Below are positions 48,033-57,539 of a stretch of 64,000 nt of DNA, piece by piece; position 1 is the stretch's first letter, and each line of letters starts with the position of its first letter. Location of the stretch: assembly GCA_034406715.1 (NCBI GenBank), contig CP137865.1, forward strand, positions 248,001 to 312,000, given 5' to 3'. The stretch comes from Rhodotorula mucilaginosa. Its lineage: Eukaryota; Basidiomycota; Microbotryomycetes; Sporidiobolales; Sporidiobolaceae. The position numbers were made by a program, and so were the translations under genes. Under the pieces are notes generated by a model. That model was not told where the DNA came from. It saw nothing but the letters and a program-made list of their open reading frames with translations, and ran no database searches.

Positions 48033-49210
48033 TCAAGGGGTCTGCTTCCTTCTCGTTGGCGGCCGTCTCGGCTTTGCGCCATGTGTGGAGTATTGATCGC
48101 GATACCGCTCGTGGTTTGAGCCGTCGCGTCCGCGGAGGCAATGGTCGCCTGCAGCTGAGGGGTGCCACCCTCGTCGACAAGAGAGAACCAAGCATCGACC
48201 GGCGCGGCAGCTGACGCCGTCGGCGTGCTGGATAGTGGTACAGTCGCGACCTGCGCCCGTCGTCTGGCAGCCGCCGCAGGAAGTGAGGGAATTCATGGTG
48301 TCGATGCATTCATAGCCGCCGCCGACGAGAAGGTCAACTTCGTCCTCTTCCTCGTCGTCTCGATGTTTCCCCTGCTGTCGCAGCATCCTGTGAAACAGCG
48401 GATGAAAAATCAGCTATCTGCACACGTTGGCCGATAAAGAGATCAACGGAATGCACATATTGCTCGATATCGGACAGGCAACTTGGTTCGAACTGCGACA
48501 GTGCCGACTTTGCGATGGGGTGTTGCTGATCCCGCGCTTCCGAAGGGATTGGCCACCATCCCTCCCTAGCTCTGCAATTCAAGCGAGATCAGCAAAGAGC
48601 GACTTCGCTTGTCACGAGAAGTAGAGCTCACGAGTGCCGACTTTCTTGTCCCGGTTGGTCGGAATGCAGGCATGGTTTTCGGCATCGGGGACGTAGCCGT
48701 TGTTGCAGCCCAGGACTCGACAGCCCCCACGGACGCAGGCGACTCGCTTCGCGTTCTGAACTGCCACGCATTCATACGAGAACCCGCTGTGGAGAGAGAA
48801 ACGGGAAGAGCAAGGTCAATTATGCAAGATCAAACTTCGCTCGTTTGCGAGCACGAGCCAAACCCTCGAGCCACTTACCACGAGATAGTGTCTTCTCTCG
48901 TGTCGTACTGAGAAGCAGCCTGGGGAGTATGGCGGTGAGGGTCCCCCTTTCGCGACGCCGGTCCGGCGAGTTCGTTCGGAGAGCAAGCCATGTAACCGAG
49001 GAAGGGATCCTCGGTGCCCTTGAGCGAGCGCGGGTCGACGACATCTCGCCTAGGACCTTTGCTGGGTATGCAGATGCCGAGGAAGCACCGTCGTGATGCT
49101 CCAGGAGAGTCGACGAGCTCGTGATCGAGGATTCCGCTCGCCTTTTCCGCGAGTGCCGATGCGACGGAGCAGAAGGCCAAGAGGAGGAGGAGCCGGAGTC
49201 GACTGGTCAT
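48033..49210 (-). CDS. CPL1-like secreted protein B with two cysteine domains
   Basis: Four exons (48879-49210, 48632-48786, 48424-48571, 48033-48387) join in phase to 329 residues. The signal peptide MTSRLRLLLLLAFCSVASAL is followed by a diverged first half-domain: GFSYECVAVQNAKRVACVRG, then GCRVLGCNNGYVPDAENHAC, which lacks the usual SCGGC segment. A GTGAGC...TTGCAG intron then leads to a Kex2-like site (LRKRG), the family's CRSSNQVACPISSN, an acidic stretch, and a complete second domain: GGYECIDTMNSLTSCGGC, RDCTTIQHADGVSCRAGRC, LVLSCRRGWHPSAAGDHC. If the third intron is not used, the upstream part stops at 48612 and the locus would be two genes, but the second would then have no signal peptide. 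The last intron is only 36 nt, which is short. The fused reading is my preferred model, not certain. Confidence 0.65.
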
Positions 49211-50044
49211 CGTGCAAAAGGCACCGAGCCGGCGTCGGTGGGGTCTAGAGAGCGCTGGTTGAGCGGTGCAGGAGATTCCGCCGCCGTTAGGAAGGCCGTC
49301 GATCTATGTCACCTCTTCCGCTGGTTCGCACCGGGCTCAGAGCACGAGGGCAGCAGTGCAAGTGTAGTTGGTAGGTGCAAGAGAGCTTGAAGCAGCGCAG
49401 GCTGGCGTGTATCTGATGGAGCGTCCTATTCGAGCCTGTGGGACACTTGAGAAGGGTACTCCGGTCGAGCAGCGGTTCTCCGGCGAAAATGTGATCGAGC
49501 GCCATGTGTCGACCGGAGTTCGTCAAGCTCTCCGGCCGGCTTCCAAAAGGGGCTGACGACAACAGATGTACATAATCCAGAATACTGTACTCACAAAATC
49601 ACAAAAGTAATGAGGCTGGAGTGGCAGGCTCCTACGCTGAGCATGGCTCATTGCCACCAGCTAGTGTCGAGATGGATTCTCCCGTTGCCAGCATAGACGC
49701 TGTTGAACTGCCACAGCCGCCGGGGACGAAGATGACCCTGCTCGAGCGTCGCAGCGAAACGTGCAAGCCGCGATCATAGTTTTGGAAAGTAAAGCGCGCA
49801 GAGTTGCAGCGAAGTCAAGGAGCGCCGGGGTGGCTGGACTAAAGAGGTACCGGCGAAAAAGAAAAGATTAAGAGGCCGGCAAGAGACGGATACATGTAGG
49901 CTCAGGCGGGTATAGTGTAGGGTACATTGGCGGAGGGGTTACATGTTGAGAAAGGGAGAAAAGATGCATGTGCGAGTGGCGAAAGAACAACGAGGTTGGT
50001 GGTTTTCAGATCGGATCGAGGATGCCATAACTCGACGGCGGCGA
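49211..50044. other. Intergenic within the CPL1-like cluster
   Basis: About 830 bases between genes B and C. It should hold the gene B promoter and the gene C 3' end. No supported gene. Confidence 0.5.
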
Positions 50045-50694
50045 TCAAGGTGAAACGACGCCAGCAACACCATGCCGGCGCATCCTGCGAGCGCTAATAT
50101 GGCGCTTGGCTCCCGCCCGAGCGGCGTTCTTGCCCTCGACCGAGGCGGCGCGGACGCACTTGTCGCCGGAGAGGGCGGGTCGCCAGCCGCTCTTGCAGGA
50201 AAAGACGACGCACTTGCCGGCTTCGCAGCCGACGCCGACCGAGCCGCGGATCCGGGTGCAGTCGTGGCCTTCTCCGGTCGAGGCGCAGCCGCCGCACGAG
50301 TCGAGAGCTTCGGAGGTGTTGATGCATTCGTCTGCCGGCGCGATCTCGAGCGTCAGCCTATAGTGGTTCCGATCGAATCCATTTGCGTTCCTCTTGAAGA
50401 CTCACAACCGCCGTAGCCGGCCATGACCCCAGTGACTTCTCCCTTCAGCTTGAAGTGGTGCTCGACGGCTTCGTCATATGTTCTGCAGGCGGCGCAAAAA
50501 CGAGGCGTCAGCTGGAGCACGGTAGAGTCGATGTGTAGAGGCGTTCGCACGCACGTAGATCCGATGATGGGGCAAGCGATCTCGTCGACGGGGCAGAGGG
50601 TCTTTGGCTTGATATCCTTCTTCTTCTTGCTCGCCTCGACGCCGTTCAACGACCCGATCAACCCGAGAACGACCACCGCAATAGTCCAGCGCAT
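50045..50694 (-). CDS. CPL1-like secreted cysteine-rich protein C
   Basis: Three exons (50555-50694, 50406-50482, 50045-50331) give 167 residues. The signal peptide MRWTIAVVVLGLIGSLNGVE-A is followed by a basic SKKKKD segment and CPVDEIACPIIGST, the same cysteine pair as in gene A. The domain is GYECINTSEALDSCGGC, HDCTRIRGSVGVGCEAGKC, VVFSCKSGWRPSLSGDKC, ending in a basic tail. The first intron (GTGCGT donor, CTGAC branch) removes an otherwise open stretch, and the Tyr codon of GGYEC is split by the second intron. Orientation and exon layout match the other two genes, so tandem duplication is likely. Confidence 0.88.
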
Positions 50695-51432
50695 TGTAGA
50701 GCGTCTATGGCGACGTCGATAAGCGCGATGTCGGCGAGTGTGCTGGGCGGGACTGGGCGATCTGCGTTCGGAGGGAAGCGAGAGCCACGGGCGCCGGGCT
50801 TGCTGGGACTGGTCCCTTGGTTCGAGTCGGTTATAAACGAGTGTAGAGGGTGAGCAGGAACGCTCCGACAGCAGCGAGCACCAAACACTAGACAGCGACG
50901 AGTGGTGAAAGGAGAATGGGTCAGCCTCCCTTGAGACGAGCGCCCGCAGCAATTAAGGATGCTTTTCATATCCCGAGGGGCTCGACCCAGAGGCGGGACA
51001 ACTGATCGCCGTCTGCGCTGAGTCCTGCTTGATTCACATGCCGCACATGCCCCTTTCAAGCCGGATCAAGACAAGCGAGAGGCGAGCAAGATCTACTAGA
51101 AGCGGGTTCCGCCTTGGGAAGGTCATCTGAGACTCGTTTGTGTTCCCGCCTCGCGCCTCGCCCGGAGCTCTCGAATCAGACATGGCCTGTGCGAGCTCTG
51201 TATATTTCGGAGTAGCTGTACAGGGCCGTGTCACCCTGACCAAGTAGTGTATGAAGCGAGCGTATACGACTTTGCTACAGTCAGGACGTACCGAGCTTCT
51301 TGCGCTCGGGCTCGCTCGGTGCGCACGGCGAAGTGGCCGAGTCGGCTCCGAGAAAGGAGCCGACCAACTCGACGCGAACGCAGGAGGATGAACTGCTCAC
51401 CATAGCACCAGAGCGAGCGCAAGCAGCTCGCC
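50695..51432. promoter_or_regulatory. Divergent intergenic region, CPL1-like C and BNA7
   Basis: About 740 bases between divergent starts; both promoters should lie here. Nothing else recognised. Confidence 0.5.
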
Positions 51433-52477
51433 ATGAGCTACACCTCGCACCTTGACATCCCGTATCCGGGCGCCTCCTCGCCTCGCCAGGCTCTCGACCT
51501 CTACTTGCCCACGACGTCGTTGGCGCCGTCAGTCAACGGCGATGACGGTCCTCCTCCTCCGCTCTTGGTCTTCATTCACGGTACATGAAGAGTCGCACCA
51601 TCCTACCGAAGGAGATAGACCCGCTGACAGTCTAAGCGGAATCCGACAGGCGGAGCATGGCGATCCGGTGAGTCGAGTCGAGTCGAATTCCGCTGGCGGG
51701 GGATCCAAAGATGCTGAGACCCGTAAACACTCGCAACCAGAGAACAAATCCGACTTTCGGTCCGATCTCGTCCCGCTCATGCTCGAGCACCCGCAGCTCC
51801 CGCTCGCCGTAATCGAGTACCGCCTCGCGCCTACCGATCCTCACCCCGCCCAAATCACCGACGTCCTCTCCGCCCTGAACCTCTTGAGCGACCCCAATTT
51901 GCTTCCCTGCGAAGAAGAAGCGAACGCGCCGAGATGGAACCGGGAGAGGTTGATCTTGCTCGGTCATTCGGCGGGCGCGTTCATGTGCTTGCAGATCTTG
52001 TTGGACCCGCCGTCACACGCGACCTCACCCCGCGTGCCGACTCCCCTCCGCAACAAGATCGAGCAAGTCTTCTTAGTCGACGGGATCTACGACTTGCCCT
52101 CCTTGTTGGACGAGTATCCTTCCTACCTCTCGTTCGTCAGCGACGCCTTCGGCACTTCGTCAGCGAGTTATGAAGTCGAATCTCCCGCGCGGTGGTCCGT
52201 CCCAACATCCGTACTCGAACGGAGACCACGGTTCCACATCCTCCACTCAAAGGCGGACGACCTCCTCTCGCTCCGGCAGCCCGATCTCCTCCACGAAAGA
52301 CTCAGCCAGGCCGCATTTGCAAACGCCGGCCCACACAGCGCCGGGCCGCCGACGGTGCAAGTCGACTACGACACGCTCCAAGGAGCTCATTACGACGTCG
52401 TCCACAGCAAGGTCGACTCGCTCGCGCGGTACGTCGCTCGCGCCGTGCTGCCACCAAACTCGTCCACGACGCCCTAG
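51433..52477 (+). CDS. BNA7: BNA7, kynurenine formamidase (alpha/beta hydrolase)
   Basis: Hydrolyses N-formylkynurenine to kynurenine in tryptophan degradation and de novo NAD synthesis. Three exons (51433-51580, 51650-51667, 51741-52477) give 300 residues. It starts MSYTSHLDIPYPG. The oxyanion-hole motif HGGAWRS is encoded across an 18-base microexon. The nucleophile Ser is in LILLGHSAGAFMCLQIL, the acid is probably in FHILHSKADDLLS, and the His in LQGAHYDVVH. VIEYRLAPTDPHPAQITDVL matches the family's 'eYRLsP....P.ni.D' region. Size fits Bna7. Other small alpha/beta hydrolases share HGGxW, so this is a strong but not absolute assignment. Convergent with IDH2. Confidence 0.85.
51650..51667 (+). 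other. 18-base microexon of BNA7
   Basis: Flanked by ..CGACAG and GTGAGT. It encodes Gly-Gly-Ala-Trp-Arg-Ser, the oxyanion-hole motif after the His ending exon 1. Without it the frame is kept but the active-site loop is lost. Confidence 0.8.
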
Positions 52478-52832
52478 CGTTTCGACTGCGCTCAAGAGAC
52501 ATGCAAAACAATGGGGGGGGGATTTCACAAACAGTCGCATCATTCCGTAAATGGAGCTTTCGACGAAACACCTCCAAGAGAGAGAGAAAGCTCGCGCGCG
52601 CAGAGACGAGAGCGAGAGAAGCCAAGCCGTCAAACTCGCCTCTTGAGCCCGCGAAGAGAACAGTCACGAGAAACCGGGTTGTGTGCACGCCCTATGAGGA
52701 AAAGAGGGAAGGTATGACGAGGGAGTGGGTCTACAGGGTGTTTCTGAGCGGCGACACAAGTAAAAGGGAAAAAGGGGGGAGATTCTAGCATAAAGAAAGA
52801 TTTTTGAGACCGGCGTCGGACAAAAGGGCACT
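52478..52832. other. Convergent intergenic region, no gene seen
   Basis: 355 bases between the BNA7 and IDH2 stops, purine-rich on the plus strand with a G8 run near 52515. Both 3' ends should be here. Confidence 0.5.
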
Positions 52833-54569
52833 TTAGAGCTTGTCAATGATAGCCTGGGTGTACTGCTGCGTGCTCGCCTTCCCGCCCAAGTCGCCCGTCC
52901 GGGTTCCCTCGGCGATGGTCTGCAGCGCGGCTTTGTGGATCCGGTCCGCGAACGAGTCGAGCTTCATGTGCCGGAGCATCATCATACTCGAGAGGAGGAG
53001 CGCAGTCGGGTTGGCGCGGCTGTTCGCGGAGTCAAGGGCAATAAGAGAGAGGGGATTCTCGGTTCCAGGTCAGCTTTTCGAAAAGAAAGAGCGATTTCGC
53101 GATCTGTGATGACGAAAACCGAAAGGGAACACCGGGAGTTACGCACCCCTGACCGGCAATGTCGGGCGCCGAACCGTGAACGGCCTCAAAGATGGACGCG
53201 TCCTTGCCAATGTTGCCGGAGGGGGTCAGGCTGTGTTTGCGTTTCTCCATTAGTTTTTCGCCGAGGAGGGTGTGGTCCAGAACAACCCCAAGAGAAAAGG
53301 GGACAGGAACGCACCCGAGACCGCCGATGAGACCGGCGCACATGTCGGAGAGGATGTCGCCGTACAACTGCGCGGGGCGAAAAAAGTCAGCCGAGCGGAA
53401 AAGTACCCCGAGTGCGGAAAGGGAAGAGAACTGACGTTGGGCATGACCATGACGCGGTCGGCGTAAGGGGCCGGGTCCTGGACGATGCGGAGGCAGACGC
53501 GGTCGAGCAAGTCCTCGTCGTACTTGACGTCGGGGTACTCGGCTGCCATCTCGCGACACGCGCGGAGGAACATGCCGTCCGACTGCTTCATGATCGGGGC
53601 CTTGTGCACGGCCGTGACGTGCAAGCGGTTCTGACTCCTCGCGTACTCGAACGCGTAGCGCGCGACGCGGGTCGAGGCCTGGTGGGTGATGAGCTTGATG
53701 GATTGGACGACGCCGGGTACGACTTCGTGTTCGATGCCGGAGTATTCGCCCTCGGTGTTTTCGCGGATGAGGACCGTGTCGACGTTGTCGTACGCGGTTT
53801 TGAACCCGTCGATCGAGACGCATGGGCGGACGTTGGCGTACAGGTTGAAGGTCCTTCGGAGGGTCAAGTTCAACGAGACGTGGCCCTTTCCGACTGCCGG
53901 CGGCGCGATCGTCAGTACATACCTCGCTTGCTTACTGTATGTGATGTGGTCAGCCCGAACTCACTGGGGGTGGCGAGGGGACCCTTGAGGGCGATCGTGT
54001 TCTTCTTGATCGAGTGGATGGCGTCGGCGGGGATGGTCGATACGCCGTCGACGAGGATAGGGGCGACCGAGACTTCCTCCCACTTGATGGGGACCTTGGC
54101 GGCGTCGTAGATCTCTTTCACGGCCTGCGAGATCTCGGGACCGATACCCTGCGTGCGGTGTGCAGGTGTCAGTTTACCGACTCGCGTTCCCGTTCCAGGT
54201 CCAGGTCGATGCCGACTCGAGGGTCTGTGGGCTTACATCTCCGGGGATGAGGGTGACGTTGTAGGTGCCTGTAGTGCGAGTGAGCGGAAGGTGAGTGAGT
54301 GGGTTGCCGAGGTGTCAACTCGACTCGTCGTCGCTACACCAGGGGGGAGGCTGGCGCGCACCATCGGGGTTCTTGTTGGGGACATAAGACGAGGTCTGAG
54401 CCTGCTGCTGGGCGTAGGCGCGGGTGGCCGAGGTCTGCGCGGGTTGCGCGTCGGGGTGAGTGAAGTGAGTGTCAGTGAGAGAGAGGGAGGGAGAGGGAGG
54501 GAAGGGAAAGGGGTGACGTACGGAGAAGCCGCGGGTTGAGCGGTTCAAGGCGGTGCGAACAGACTGCAT
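52833..54569 (-). CDS. IDH2: IDH2, NAD-isocitrate dehydrogenase catalytic subunit
   Basis: Mitochondrial TCA-cycle enzyme, forming a hetero-oligomer with IDH1. The ATG at 54569 begins [18 protein letters not shown], a presequence rich in Arg/Ser/Ala. Then come [55 protein letters not shown], the substrate site region [95 protein letters not shown], and an end [27 protein letters not shown] and NVRPC are the catalytic-subunit forms. Many short introns. It shares a 144-base intergenic region with IDH1. Confidence 0.95.
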
Positions 54570-54713
54570 CGTGTCAAGTGGTCTACGTAGAGCAGCTGGA
54601 AGCAAAGCGAGTTGTCCGAGGCCAGAGTCACAAGAGTCCGAGTTCGACGCTGCATCGCCTCGCTCCTCGTCCTCTCGTGCCCTGAGTCTCTAGTCCGAGT
54701 GTAGTAGAGCAGC
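54570..54713. promoter_or_regulatory. Shared bidirectional promoter of IDH2 and IDH1
   Basis: Only 144 bases separate the two start codons, so both 5' leaders and core promoters overlap. No TATA box is evident. A shared element would keep the two subunits in step. Confidence 0.7.
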
Positions 54714-56610
54714 ATGTTCCCCAAGGCCAACATCCTCAAGCCTACCGCCCAGGCCATCGTGCGCTCTCCTCCCTCTCTCTCCCTCCCTCTCTCGCTCACT
54801 CGCGACACCTCGGCACCCGTGCCCCTCTCCAACTAACCCACCCCTATGCACACAGGGCCAGAAGCGTCTCGCGACCACCCTCGGCGTAGGCATCCAGAAG
54901 CCCTCCCCGCTCCAGCCCACAAAGTACGGCGGCGTCTACTCGGCAAGTCGCACGCACGCACTCTCCCTCTGCACCCTGCACTCTGGCGAACTAACCCCCT
55001 AGAGTAAACACCCCCGCAGGTCACTCTGATCCCCGGTGACGGTGTCGGAAAGGAAATCACCCAGTCGGTCGAGGAAATCTTCGAGGCGAGTCCCCCGTCC
55101 TCCCCTCCCACCCACTGCGTGCATTCGAGATCTAACGACGCCGCCAACAGCACGCCAACGTGCCGGTCGAGTTTGAAAAGTTCAACGTCTCGGGCAACAC
55201 GTCTCAGGATGCCGCCCTCTTCAAGCGCTCGATGGACTCGCTCCGCCGCAACAAGGTCGGCCTCAAGGGCATCCTCTACACCCCCGTCGAGCGCAGCGAG
55301 CACACCTCGTGGAACGTCGCCATGCGTCAACAACTCGACATCTACGCCTCGGTCGTCCTCTGCAAGACCGTCCCGGGAGTCCCGACCCGCCACCGCGACG
55401 TCGACTTTGCCATCATCCGTGAAAACACAGAGGGCGAGTACTCGGGCTTGGAACACCAGTCGAGCCCGGGCGTCGTCGAGTCGCTCAAGATCATGACCGC
55501 GTACAAGTCGGAGCGGATCGCCCGCTTCGCGTTCGACTTTGCCATCAAGAACGGACGCAAGGTGCGTGGCGCGCGCTCGCTTTCTCTCTTCGGGTTCGAC
55601 GCAACTCTCGCTGACGATCTCTCGCCCCTGCAGCACGTCACGGCTGTTCACAAGGCCAACATCATGAAGCTCGGTGACGGTCTCTTCCTCAACACGTGCC
55701 GCCGGATCGCCGAGGAGTACAAGGACTCGGGCATCACCTTCTCCGACATGATGTGCGTCCGCTCTCCCTTCTTCACTTTTAACACGAGTTTACACACCCA
55801 AGTGCTGACCGGTATGTGGGGATGGGGGAAACCAACCAAACGACAGCGTCGACAACACCTCGATGCAGCTTGTGAACCGCCCTCAGCAGTTCGACGTCAT
55901 GGTCATGCCGAACCTGTACGGCTCGATCGTGAGCAACATTGGCGCCGCCCTCGTCGGCGGACCGGGTATCGTCCCCGGCGCCAACATTGGCAGGGAATAC
56001 GCCCTCTTCGAACCCGGTTGGTACGCACGCATTTTCTCAGCCTCTTTCTCGCGCTTCTCTCTTTCGAGTGCCTGTGGGAGTTGCCGTGGCTGATCTTTCT
56101 GAACAAAACGCCCTTCTTGACGCGCGCGCGCGCACGCGCAGCCGTCACGTCGCCAAGGACATCCAGGGCCAGGACGTCGCAAATCCCGCCGCCATGGTCC
56201 TCTCCTCCACCATGGTGCGTTCATCCCACTGCTCTACTCTGGGGGGGGGGGGATGAATCTCGCTTTTTGGGAGAGGATCTGAATTTGACTGACGAAATGC
56301 TGACTCGTGTAACAGCTCCTGAGGCACCTCGGTCTCGACTTCCACGCCAACGCGATCGCAAAGGCGACGTACGACGTCCTCTCCGAGGGCAAGGTCCGGT
56401 ACGTCATTTTTCATCTTGGCACTCTGCTGCTGCTGCTGCGAAGTTCGGGGCTTTGTTGTTGTCACGTGCCGGAGAACATTCAAACTCGACGGGAAGGAGA
56501 AAGCTGACGCGGACGCGGACGCGGACGTGCACTGCGCTCACAGGACGCCGGACATGGGCGGCAACAACAAGACGACCGACTTCACTCGTGCCATCATCCA
56601 GAAGTTGTAG
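54714..56610 (+). CDS. IDH1: IDH1, NAD-isocitrate dehydrogenase regulatory subunit
   Basis: Mitochondrial partner of IDH2, carrying the allosteric sites in yeast. The ATG at 54714 gives [20 protein letters not shown], a presequence-like start, followed by [96 protein letters not shown], the segment [40 protein letters not shown], and an end [18 protein letters not shown]. These match Idh1 more closely than Idh2. Exon 2 (54856-54942) ends at a GC donor (GCAAGT). One of the last introns contains a run of ten or so Gs near 56242. Confidence 0.95.
54943..55019 (+). other. GC-AG intron 2 of IDH1
   Basis: Donor GCAAGT after TCG, acceptor CCGCAG before GTCACT. It is needed to keep the frame into VTLIPGDG; the nearest GT gives a frameshift. 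Confidence 0.8.
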
Positions 56611-57053
56611 ACAGCCCACCACATAACCCGGTTTCATCTCCTTATTCTCAGCTTATTCTCTCTCTCTCTCTTCCCCTTTTTGATCCCTCTTCGCCCCAAA
56701 ATGATACACTTCTTCTTTCTGCGCACTCTCTCTCTCTCTGCCTCTACACTGTACATGGCAAGTCTGTCTGGCGCTCCGGATACGAGGCTCTGCTGTGTAC
56801 GACGAGCTTGCATCGCGTACCAAATCCATGGCGCTCTCCTAGGCTCTCCGGATGGATCGATCCAAGACGACTGCCGGGGGGAAGCGACGACCGGCCTTCT
56901 GTCCTTGCATATCGTCTGCATTACGGGATAGAGCTACAGCGTCCGGAGAGGCCTGCAGCAGCTGGAGAGCCTCGAGCTCGAGAAAAAAGAGCCTCGGAAG
57001 CTCTGACGCGCCAGCCACGCGTCGCAACGTGTTCCGTCGAAACTCGCGCGGTG
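56611..57053. other. IDH1 3' region, no gene seen
   Basis: Pyrimidine-rich start and no supported coding sequence. Confidence 0.45.
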
Positions 57054-57381
57054 ATGAAGCCGTTGCCCGTTTCGCCCGCGGAGGAAAAGCTGCAAACGCT
57101 GGCCTGTACTACAGCTGCTGCAGCTACAGTACTCGGTGCACCTGTCCCCGGGGCAGCGCTCGTCTTTGACAGACGGCCTCCATTGATCACCTCGTCGACG
57201 ACAAGCGCTGGTCGCTTCTCCCGTTCCACGATCCGACGACTGGTGTGCTCTACACAACTACGAAGGGACAGAACCTTGGGCAGGCCACACAGAGGTGAGC
57301 AGTTCGAGTCTAGGCCCCACGCGTCTGTACGGAGCTGACTCCTCTTGGGGTTGCCAGGTTGATCAGGACCCGGTTCTGCTA
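57054..57381 (+). CDS. Possible small gene of unknown function
   Basis: A tentative model: ATG at 57054 (MKPLPVSPAEEKLQTLAC), an intron from GTACTC to TTTGACAG, then an exon with codon-like composition (SIDHLVDDKRWSLLPFHDPT and TGVLYTTTKGQNLGQATQ), a second intron (GTGAGC...GCCAG) and a stop at 57381. Phases agree and the middle exon reads like protein, but no family is recognised and the product is under 80 residues. Confidence 0.3.
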
Positions 57382-57539
57382 GTTCTCAGGAGGAACGGAT
57401 CGAAGTGCCGGGCTTGGCGGGTGCGGGAAAGAGTGTGCAACGAGGCTAGTATAGGAAGGTGAGTCGCACAGACCCCCCGTCTACGGCGCGGAAAGCGCGG
57501 CGATGTGCTGACCGCGCTCTTAAAACCTGCAGCCCTCCC

